Part shown: one piece after another, positions 55,764 through 64,000 of the stretch
Numbering within the stretch: position 1 is the stretch's first letter
Layout of the letters: each line of letters opens with the position of its first letter
NCBI GenBank assembly: GCA_958510825.1
Contig: OY294048.1
Coordinates: 14,711,589 to 14,775,588 of the forward strand
Origin: Brachypterus glaber
Lineage: Eukaryota > Arthropoda > Insecta > Coleoptera > Kateretidae
Length of the DNA stretch: 64,000 nt
Direction of reading: 5' to 3'
Notes under the pieces: model-generated
Seen by the model: only the letters and a program-made list of their open reading frames with translations
What the model was told of the DNA's origin: nothing
Databases searched by the model: none
Translations under genes and position numbers: made by a program

Positions 55764-57391
55764 GTAGTAGTAATTTTTTTTGGGTTGGCCAAAGCCGGAC
55801 AACTAGGCCATTTCTGGCCCTTTTTGTCACCCCAGGCAATCCCAGCCATTTACTAATTTGAGTCCTCCTTGAACCTGCCCGTCCTTTCAATAAAGGTCAG
55901 GATATTGGCCCAGGGGAGATCTCTTAGTTCCTCTTGGTTGAGTCTTTGAGTTTCAAAGACTTGCAACCTGATCCTGTCGTATCTGACACACTCGGCTAAG
56001 TAATGAGAGGATGTTTCATCCTCTTCGCACTCTGGGCATAGTGGACTCTCTAGAATCCGCATTGTTGCCATGTGCTTCCTTAGTCTGCAGTGGCCCGCGA
56101 GGACCCCTACAAGTTGTCTGAGTGCAGTTCTTCCTTTTTCCAGCAACCAGTCGGTCTTTGATTTGCTTGGGCCAGCCAGGAAGTCCCTAGCTTGCCGGCA
56201 ACCGTCGACCGCTCTCCATAGCTCCTTTAGCTTGGTATAAGCCCACTCATCGAGAGCGGTCTTTACCTGCTTCCTTGTAACACCCAATATAGGTTCCGGC
56301 CCCGTGCAGGCCATCCCTGATCCGAGTCTTGCAAGTTCATCTGCCTTCTCGTTTCCGGGAATTCCACTATGACCCGGTACCCATACCAGTTGAACGTTTT
56401 TGGTCCTTGCTAGCTCTTCCAAGGCTTCTGCACACTCCCTGACTAGGAGTGACCTAGTGCTGGGATTGCACAATGCCTTTAGAGCGGCTTGACTGTCCGA
56501 GCAGATGTATATATCGTGTCCCCGGTGCTGCCTTATTTCCCTGCAATTTGCCGCTTCCTGTATGGCATAGACCTCAGCTTGGAAGACAGTGGAAAAGCGT
56601 CCAAGTGGAAAACTCTTTTGCAAGTCCAGGTCCTCCACGAAGAGTCCTGCCCCAGAGCTTTGGATGCCTTCCATACGCAAGCCGTCTGTATAGCACACCA
56701 AAGCGTTTGGCACAAATTGTATTTCTTTCTTTTCCCATTCTTCCTTTGTCGGAATCCTGAGAGAGAAACTTCTATCGAACTTTAATCGGTCCTCTGCTTC
56801 AATCACTCTGATACCACTAATTGGGATGTCCCTTTCGGAAATATCAGCGATTTTGCCATGACCGTAGTTCGCCTTCCCGCCCATTCAGCTACCAGAGTCC
56901 CTAAGTCTGAGAAAGCTAGCCATTGCCTCCTTCTGGATCCAGATGGAGAGTGACGGCAGTCCCAGTAGGACCTCTAGAGCTGCTTGGGGTGTTGTCCTTA
57001 TTACTCCAGTGATTCCAAGACTAGCTAGTCTTTGGATTTTCCCCAGGTTCTGAGAAATTGTGGTCTTCCTAACACAAGGCCACCAGACCACTGAGCCATA
57101 CTGGACTCTTGGCCTTATAACCGCTGTGTAGATCCATCTAAGGACCTTGGGTGTAATACCCCAGGTTTTTCCCACTACTCGACGTATTTGCCAAAAGGTC
57201 GATGCAGATTTGTCAAGGACTTTATCTACATGAGCCTTCCAGCTAAGCTTGGTATCCAAGGTTACTCCCAAGTACTTTAAATCCTGAGATAATTCAAGTG
57301 TTTTTCCGTACATTCTGGGAGCCCTAAAATCCTCTATGTTCCTTCTTTTGGTGAAGAGTATTAGCTCGGTTTTTGCAGGGTTTACCGATGC
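55764..57391 (-). CDS. RNase H-bearing LINE ORF2, 3' part, one in-frame TGA
   Basis: Reading leftwards from the gap: NPAKTELILF (post-YADD), LKYLGVTLDTKLSWKAHVDK (thumb), YGSVVWWPCV, LASLGITGVIRTTPQAALEV. At 56885-56887 a TGA interrupts the frame between RLRDSGS and MGGKANYGHG, where such proteins normally have Trp (TGG to TGA). The next 343 codons hold RNase H: YTDG (Asp67), AEVYAI (Glu104), CSDSQAA (Asp130), VPGHSGIPGNEKADELA (His172, Asp182). CPECEEDETSSHYLAEC (283-299) is a C-C-H-C knuckle. Stop at 55853; the 3' UTR ends in AAATTACTACTACTA at 55764. Palm and endonuclease are missing at the gap. An I/R1/LOA-group element. Confidence 0.9.
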
Positions 57392-57591
57392 NNNNNNNNN
57401 NNNNNNNNNNNNNNNNNNNNNNNNNNNNNNNNNNNNNNNNNNNNNNNNNNNNNNNNNNNNNNNNNNNNNNNNNNNNNNNNNNNNNNNNNNNNNNNNNNNN
57501 NNNNNNNNNNNNNNNNNNNNNNNNNNNNNNNNNNNNNNNNNNNNNNNNNNNNNNNNNNNNNNNNNNNNNNNNNNNNNNNNNNNNNNNNNNN
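57392..57591. other. Assembly gap of exactly 200 N
   Basis: Separates two LINEs in opposite orientations whose 5' parts both point into it. The true gap probably contains the missing palm/endonuclease portions or a scaffold mis-join. Confidence 0.95.
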
Positions 57592-59593
57592 GTTACTAAA
57601 CTTAAACCATGGATAAGTCCTTCCCTAATAAAATGTATAAAAACAAGAGAAAATTTAAAAAGAAAATGTTTAAAAAATAAAAACTACAATAACCTTTGGA
57701 ATGAATACAAGAGGTATAGAAATCATGTAACAAATATAATTAAAATAGAAAAAAAGCAATATTATGAACAATTATTACATAAAGCAAATAATGATCCTAA
57801 AAAAATTTGGAAAACTATTAAAACAGCAATAAATAACAAAAAAGAAAAAAATGAAAATATTATTCTACATAACGAAAATAAAAAGTATCCAATCCCATAG
57901 AAGTAGCTGAACAATTTAACTCTTATTTCACAAACGTTGGTGGAAACATACAAAAAAACATTCAAACACGCAAAAATAAAACAAAAAGGCAACAAAAAAA
58001 TAAAAATATACAAGATTCAATGTTTATGGCCCCTGCAAGTGATTTAGAAATACTAAAAGAAATAGGCTCTTTAAAAAATAATAGTTCTAGCGGCATAGAC
58101 AAAGTATCAGTTAAAATTATAAAACATGTCAAAAACATTATTGCTGCGCCATTAACCTATATTATAAATTTATCATTCGAACAAGGGATTTTTCCTGAAA
58201 AGCTGAAAGTTGCCATAATTCGTCCTATACATAAAGGAGGGGAAACAAGTAAAATGAATAATTATCGACCGATATCAATTTTAAATAATTTCTCAAAAAT
58301 ATTCGAAAAATGTATAAAAACACGACTTTGTGCCCACCTTAAAAGAAATAAAATTATATCGAAATTTCAATTTGGCTTTCAAGAAAAAACTTCTACTCAG
58401 GATGCCATATTTCATCTCACAGACTCACTGTATAAAGCATTAAATAAAAACAAAAAACTATTAGCAATCTTTCTTGACCTACAAAAAGCATTTGATACCG
58501 TACCTCATAATAAATTATTAAAAAAACTGTATGACATCGGAATAAGGGGGGTAGTGTACGATTTATTTAAAAGCTACTTATTTCAACGTCAACAGCACGT
58601 CAATATAGATGATAAGTTCAGTGAGTCTGCGGAGGTGAAGTGTGGCATACCACAAGGTACAGTTTTAGGTCCTCAGTTATTTCTTATCTATTTAAATGAC
58701 ATTTTTGACGTTAATCTTAAAGGACATATTATTTCTTATGCGGACGATACAGTGCTAGTGTTTGAAGGTTTTTCATGGGAAGACGTTATTAGGGAGGGAG
58801 AATTGGGTATGGCTGGAATAAAAGAATGGTTAGATGATAATCTCCTATCATTAAATGAAAATAAAACATACTTTATGACCTTCTCTGCATCAATAGTAAA
58901 CCAGCCAAACTTTCGAACAATCAAATTACATAATAACTGCAACGTAGAAAACTGTACTTGCACGCAAAAAATACAAAAAACTGATCAAATAAAATACTTG
59001 GGTGTAATTATTGACCCATTCCTAAAATGGGAACAACATGTCACATACGTCATTTCAAAGATTAGAAAATTTATTTATATTTTTTATAATATTAGAGACC
59101 TATTTCCTGAATATATTCTACGAAATATCTATATTTCACTGGTTCAATCAATTATAACATATGGAATTTGCATTTGGGGAAATACATATAACACACATTT
59201 TGAAAACTTAAACATCACGCAAAAATATATCTTAAAAGTTATTTTCTTTAAAAACAAATTATTTTCCACAACAGAGTTATTTTCTCAGACCAATATGCTA
59301 GATATAAAGGGGCTTTATATAATAAACGCAGTTAAATTTGTCCAAAAAAATCGAAATCTATTGGGTCACATTCAACATTTACATGAAACTAGGTCAAACT
59401 GAATTACAATTTAATCTTACCTCAACCTGTTAAAACACTAATAAAAAAATCACTTGCCTATACAGGTCCAAAATTATACAACCTAATTCCTTCATCAATA
59501 AAAAAAATAAATAACACTGCACTGTTCTATAAAAAAGCTACCGATTTTATAAAAACAAATATCTATTTATTCCTAAATGCGCTAGAGCAATAA
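57592..59593 (+). CDS. LINE ORF2 reverse transcriptase with two frameshifts
   Basis: The first piece (to about 57893) is the endonuclease-RT linker: LKPWISPSLIKCIKTRENL, YKRYRNHVTNIIKIEKKQYY, DPKKIWKTIKTAINNK. One frameshift near 57892 joins it to VAEQFNSYFTNVGGNI and then the 460-codon RT (58020-59402). Blocks: VAIIRPIHKGG, NNYRPISILNNFSKIFEK, FQFGFQEKTSTQDAI, IFLDLQKAFDTVPH (Asp153), GIPQGTVLGPQLFLIYLND, SYADDTVLVF (Asp242-243), LSLNENKTYFM, IKYLGVIIDPFLKWEQH. A second frameshift at about 59400 recovers LPQPVKTLIKKSLAYTGPKL, YNLIPSSIKKINNTALFYKK and stop at 59591-59593. All catalytic residues are present. CR1/Jockey-like; no RNase H. Confidence 0.9.
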
Positions 59594-59700
59594 AATTCTA
59601 CCTCCCTCTATCTGAAAGTATAACCCTAATTTAAAGGTTTTAAAGATTTGAACGGTCTTTAAAAAATATGTATGTATAAAAAAAAAATAAATATAAATAA
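59594..59700 (+). other. LINE 3' UTR and A-rich tail
   Basis: Follows the stop at 59593 and ends in AAAAAAAAAATAAATATAAATAA near 59695, consistent with a non-LTR 3' tail. Confidence 0.55.
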
Positions 59701-60453
59701 TGAAACATTAATACTTATATAATAATTCTGTGACAAATTAGAAGCACAACACGATTTTTATCAGGTGCAATGTTTTTTCTAAGTTTAAAAAAAAAAATAT
59801 ATACCTACCTACTATGTTTTTAAATTTCTCCGAAAGCCTACTTTATACAAATAGGGTATAACATTCAAAAAATGTATTTATTTAAAAATTGACCAATAAA
59901 ATTTATTTAGCTTTAGTTTTCTTGGTTTTATATTTAATACAATACATAGCTGTTTAATAGGTTGCCTATTCCTAAATAAATGCAAACTTGAGTTTGCTTA
60001 TTAAATTAGATTACTGTGGTTATGCTCCCATATAAGACACTAAAATTGTACTGTTTTACATTTCATAAGAAAAATACTGTGTATTTTGATGTTTTTTATG
60101 TAATGCAAGGTAACTAAATAAAAATTAAGTAATTTTTATAAGATCTAGACTGTCTAGACTAGACAGTAATGGTCAAAATAGTAACGTTATAACTAGTTCT
60201 ATTTTTGACATGAAAAACAGAAATATTTAGATTAAAACACTTAAAAGATATAAAAGGCTGTGGTTAAAGGCGGAAAATGGTTTATAAAACAAAGTGAATA
60301 ATAATTCGTAGAATTTACGAGGTAAATATCTAAATAAAATTAGGCAAACCTCCATACATAAATATCACTCGTGATGTAAAAAAAATATCAAACTAGTGCG
60401 ATATGAGACATTTTCTAAAGAACAAAAGAGTGCTAAATTTCCGTTTCATAGAC
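59701..60453. other. No recognisable gene
   Basis: AT-rich sequence. ACTGTCTAG-A-CTAGACAGT (60149-60167) is a perfect palindrome. The next block GACAGTAATGGTCAAAA..GTAACGTTATA recurs in direct orientation at 63626. Confidence 0.45.
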
Positions 60454-60807
60454 GATCGTAGGAAAAATAATTTTCAGTGCTAAAAATACGTAGGAAAAAT
60501 ATAGTCTGGTTAAGTAACTGGTATTTTTTGTGGGCTTGTTATTATTCATTATTTACCTAAACATTATTAGATATTATAATATAGTTCAGTTAAGTTTAAG
60601 CCCAACGGACTAATGGAGAATATTATTCTAATCTAAGGATATATCTAATAGGTTTACTGCATGAGCAATTTGATTTTAAGCTATATTGCTTATAACAAAG
60701 TTAAATTTAACCTTCATTATTATCAGAATATATTACTTACATTAAGCATATCATTTATTTAAGCGATTTAAATTAAGTTAAATTTAATCAGTAATATAAT
60801 AGTATAC

Positions 60808-60953
60808 TATAGCTTTGTTCGGGATACGCTAGAATCAGTTCTGGACTACTGTTTATTGGTTATTTAAAGTCACATGGTAATAAGGATTAAACCTCCATTG
60901 GTCAGAACCAGTTCTGAACAGTTCTGAACTCGAATCTCGAACAAGCCTTATAC
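60808..60953. mobile_element. MITE, 146 bp
   Basis: TATAGCTTTGTTCGGGATAC and AGAATCAGTTCTGGACT at the left face AGTTCTGAACTCGAATCTCG and AACAAGCCTTATACTATA at the right. Confidence 0.65.
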
Positions 60954-60999
60954 TATATTCAACTTTAATATGAAGTAAAAGTAAATAAAACAATCGCGC

Positions 61000-61420
61000 A
61001 CGCGGCAGCTGGCGCGTGGTTTTATTGGTTAGAACACTCGAATGTTGCGAGAGTTGGGATGTAGAACATTAAACAGGTCAGTACGTGAGTACTTGAAATA
61101 TTTTGTTTTTAGTCCTACCCTGCCACTAAATCCGTTGTTGTCACGTGCGTTTCTTTACACTCACTGCATTTTGAAGTTGAATATACTAAAAAATGTATTA
61201 CTTGCATATGGATGCACGTGAGTGGTGCGGCGAAATAGTATATTACAAAACTATTGTGGAAAGTGACATATTTCACGCGAGTGGGAAGGTTTACGAACGA
61301 GCCGATAGGCGTTGTACCGTAATTAATACGTTCACTGCCAACGGCTAGTTTTGACAGCGGAGCAATGGGTATGGGCAAGGGAAAAATAGAAAGAATTGAT
61401 TAATGTTGTTAGGGGCGCCA
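61000..61420. other. GC-richer low-repeat segment, possible host regulatory or exon sequence
   Basis: This 400-bp patch has clearly more G+C and more CpG (CGCGCACGCGG, GGCGCGTGG, CACGTGCG, TGCACGTG) than anything nearby, and no recognised repeat. It includes several CACGTG-type E-box cores. A minus-strand frame of 87 codons (61115-61378) crosses it without a recognisable domain. It may be a promoter or first exon of a host gene lying outside or spanning the end of the window; I cannot show this. Confidence 0.3.
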
Positions 61421-62084
61421 GTTACTTTATCTTTTACTCTTTTAGGTAAGTAACAACCTAGTGTAAATACTTAAGCTTTTCAGTTTGAGAAAATATAACT
61501 CTTAAATAAAATAAGATAATTCATTTGAGAAATTTATTATAAATAAACTTAATGAAAGCACATCAAGTAATGTATTAATATATCTAAAAAATATGTGTAA
61601 TTATATTAAGATATAATTAAAGAAATCTTAATAAAAATTACTAAATTCAGAAATCATTCGACTTAAATATATAAAGAAAACATGAAGTTCAGCAAGCACC
61701 AAGAAATGTATGTAAACAGCAATCATTTCTTGCAGTGTATAAAAGTCATGCTTAAATTAGAAATCATTTAATCAAAAGTATGATATTTAATAATTAATAA
61801 ATGAGATTAAATGTTTTAAAAAAAATAAGTACCTAAAAATGAACAAAAGCCAGAAGGGCATATAGTATTAATCAATACTATATCAGATCTGATAAAGTTT
61901 ACAGTTATAAGAATATTGAAATAAAAGAATTTAAAAATATGAAATATTGCTTTCAAAAGTTTTCAGAATGAGTACTTAGCTGGTTTCTGCAAAATCCATG
62001 AGGTATGAATTCCATCGTCTCCATCTGTACAAGTCTCCCCTATGCTGATGAATTCATTTCTCAAATGAAAGAAAAAAAAATATA

Positions 62085-62215
62085 GGCTGTCCCATCTACT
62101 TTGGAAAAATTATCTTCCAGGATAAAATGTACGATTGAAAATGTTGTCCGGGATAAAATATACTTTTGAAAATTATGTCCAATGTAAAATTGTCTGCTAG
62201 ACGGTCATATAGAAT
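62085..62215. repeat. Degenerate ~37-bp tandem repeat
   Basis: Three imperfect units, CCAGGATAAAATGTACGATT, CCGGGATAAAATATACTTTT and CCAATGTAAAATTGTCTG, each followed by GAAAAT.TGTC. Flanking short open frames (61990-62070 minus; 62205-62320 plus) have no known motif. Confidence 0.6.
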
Positions 62216-62992
62216 TTATCTATGCCGAAAAATACAGAACCATGTTCCAACAGAACATCACTCCATGCGGAGAACTTGTATATCAAATATACCAAAATAA
62301 ACTTCAACTTAAATTAATGTAATTCCATATTAATGGTATAGAAATGGTGAGTAATTAATTAATGGTCTAGTAATGTAGTAATAATGGTGCTTAATGGTGA
62401 TTAATTAATGGTGCTAAAACAATAATTATATCTTAGAAATATTCTAAGAAACAGAAAAACTTAACTTACATGTCATACTAAGTCTTCGATGTCCATCGAA
62501 ACGTTAAAAATGCGTAATTGTAGAAAATAACAGTTACAATATCTTCCGCATTGTTTAAATATTCATTTTCACTAACTTTAAATAAAAATACATGAAGGAT
62601 TACTTCGATGATTACAGAAAATAAACACTCGTCAAAATGACACCACCATTGTATTCGAGTTGCTTCAAGAAGGCTCGAAAATCGACCTTATTCACTAGTA
62701 TGAACCCTTCAGGTAAATAAAATCCTATTTCTGAACTATTAGCGACATCTATGCAAGTCATTATCAACTACAGTTTTACCGTATAGGATTCCTAATAAAG
62801 GTAACGAAAACTACACCAAAAATAATAACAAAAAGACTATTTCCTAATAAATCCGTATTAGTGATATCTAACCTCAAAATATTACTCTAAGAAACAAATA
62901 TAAACAATACTTATTGTTTATCAGCAAAACTAATAAAAATACGAACAGAATACTAAGTGTCCTGTGAACTAAGTATAAACAAAATACTGAAT

Positions 62993-63205
62993 CTAAGTGA
63001 GCAGTTCCAGCAAACTATTTTCAACAAATTCTGGATTATCCCGAAGGAATAAGCATACGAAACTTTCCAGGAGAAACAAGCTACAGATGAAAGCCAGTGA
63101 AATCCAACCCTCAATAGACTCTGAAACATATAAAAACCAGGTAAGTCCATAGACAAATGCACTATAGAGAAATAAGTCATATGATTCTTTATTATTAAAA
63201 ATCAT
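62993..63205 (-). other. Possible membrane-protein exon (unproven) opposite a good splice-site pair
   Basis: The minus-strand frame encodes SYDLFLYSAFVYGLTWFLYV, two hydrophobic segments, and ends FLRDNPEFVENSLLELLT. The spacing of hydrophobic segments followed by F-L-x-(E/D)-x-P-E-F faintly resembles MFS sugar transporters, but no other exon is found. On the opposite strand CAG/GTAAGT at 63138 and TTATTTTCAG at 63238 make an ideal 100-bp insect-type intron, so the signal might instead belong to a plus-strand transcript. Both readings are tentative. Confidence 0.25.
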
Positions 63206-63479
63206 ATTCTAATTATGTTTTCTTTATGTTATTTTCAGGTAGAACTATGGAATAGAGACTCATATGGTTAGAATTCAGTTCCTGCTACAAAATAGTCCCA
63301 GATACAAAATAGTTCTGTACGTACGTAACTATTTATATACAAAATAAACATAAATTATAACGTAAGTAAACGAATAGTTTAATTAACCCTTGCTATATTA
63401 CAAAGTGACGATTTATATCGTTACAGCGTGTATGAAATACATTTTCCAACAAGTTATGTACACTATTTTTCCTACGATC

Positions 63480-63812
63480 CCGAAAAAATATGAAGTTTCT
63501 TATTTTAAAATTTTCTTATTTTTATTAATGTTTGAGAAAAGCAAAGCACAAAATAATTATAAATAGCATACAAATTTATATATGTAAGTATGTCAAACAG
63601 GAAATATGATTTTCATTTAGCTTTTGGGACAGTAATGGTCAAAAAGGTAACGTTATATAGTTTTTAAGAACAAAACACTTTTGAAACTAAAATTATAAAA
63701 AGTCCAAACCTTTCAAATTAATGATCAAATGACATATGGTCATATTTAAACTTTTAAAGAGGACGCTCCTAGGCGACAGAGGGTTATGACGTCACGCATG
63801 TAAATAAAACAA
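63480..63812. other. No recognisable gene; direct repeat of 60162
   Basis: GGACAGTAATGGTCAAAAAG then GTAACGTTATA at 63626-63658 repeats the block at 60161-60191. The rest is AT-rich. Confidence 0.45.
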
Positions 63813-64000
63813 CGAACTAACAACTCTTCTCTCTAGAATACGCATACCGTTAATATAAAGTATCGCCAACATCTCGGTTTGTTTGTAACAAATAGTAGGT
63901 ATACTCAGGCCTGAACAATAACAGTTACCAGTAACTGTTATTGTTGTCTCTGTTAGAACAAAGCTGTGCTAGTAAGACAGACAAATGTATACGTTGACTA
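63813..64000 (-). mobile_element. Second copy of the 249-bp inverted-repeat element, cut by window end
   Basis: CGAACTAACAACTCTTCTCT, CGCCAACATCTCGGTTTG and GTCTCTGTTAGAACAAAGCT match the inverse of 51982-52230. It contains the palindrome ACAATAACAGTTAC-C-AGTAACTGTTATTGT split around 63937. The far end lies beyond the window. Confidence 0.8.

Larger units (their letters stand above)
60454..63479. repeat. Candidate 3-kb unit bounded by a perfect 16-bp inverted repeat
   Basis: GATCGTAGGAAAAATA at 60454-60469 and its exact inverse at 63464-63479. The inner flank at 60490 repeats CGTAGGAAAAATA. The 3-kb interior lacks the inverted arms seen elsewhere and has a different texture, so the pair might bound a real transposon or be two independent copies of a small repeat. 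Confidence 0.35.

Noticed and set aside
56473..56785. Two 95-98 codon plus-strand frames
   Set aside because: Antisense shadows of the conserved RNase H region of the minus-strand LINE.

Overview
The window is AT-rich eukaryotic DNA, most likely from an insect. The evidence is LINE, Penelope-like and tRNA-derived SINE remains, short A/T-flanked inverted-repeat transposons, and no bacterial gene organisation. I found no convincing host gene. Nearly everything recognisable is transposable-element sequence in various states of decay. The species cannot be told from the sequence; a TE-rich beetle-like genome is only a guess.

The dominant signal is foldback (palindromic) elements of 0.2-1.7 kb whose two halves are long inverted copies of each other. 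Clear cases lie at 456-1081, 1635-2648, 2911-3625, 4019-5340, 12275-12867, 18300-20025, 20813-21731, 23831-25468, 28079-29428, 36132-36960, 39169-39568, 43169-43756 and 45074-46025. Several are nested, and two insertions can be dated and delimited because an uninterrupted copy of the host element lies elsewhere in the window. Small MITEs include a textbook hAT-type element with an 8-bp target duplication (3785-3943), four near-identical copies of a 425-bp element with 2-bp duplications, and a 777-bp element with its empty site in the same window.

Retroelement coding sequence occurs in several places. 40321-40917 is the GIY-YIG endonuclease end of a Penelope-like element, followed by a hammerhead-ribozyme-like motif. 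55764-57391 (minus) is an RNase H-bearing LINE with one in-frame TGA. 57592-59593 (plus) is a LINE reverse transcriptase with two frameshifts. 41340-42806 is a decayed LINE split by a small palindromic, ribozyme-bearing, retrozyme-like insertion. Fossil fragments of RTE-, Jockey- and other LINE-type proteins lie at 6160, 10811, 11145, 17036, 22030, 30181 and 30728.

The most interesting observations are: (1) three or four hammerhead-like motifs at two loci with co-varying stems; (2) palindromic elements sharing a core but carrying different termini; (3) a 249-bp inverted-repeat element flanked by a perfect 13-bp direct repeat; (4) a perfect-looking 649-bp tandem duplication inside a foldback element; (5) a conserved 43-codon tyrosine-recombinase-like N-terminus in two divergent inverted arms 6.5 kb apart. 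Two gaps of exactly 200 N (18494-18693 and 57392-57591) are placeholder-length and fall at repeat junctions, so local structure there is uncertain.
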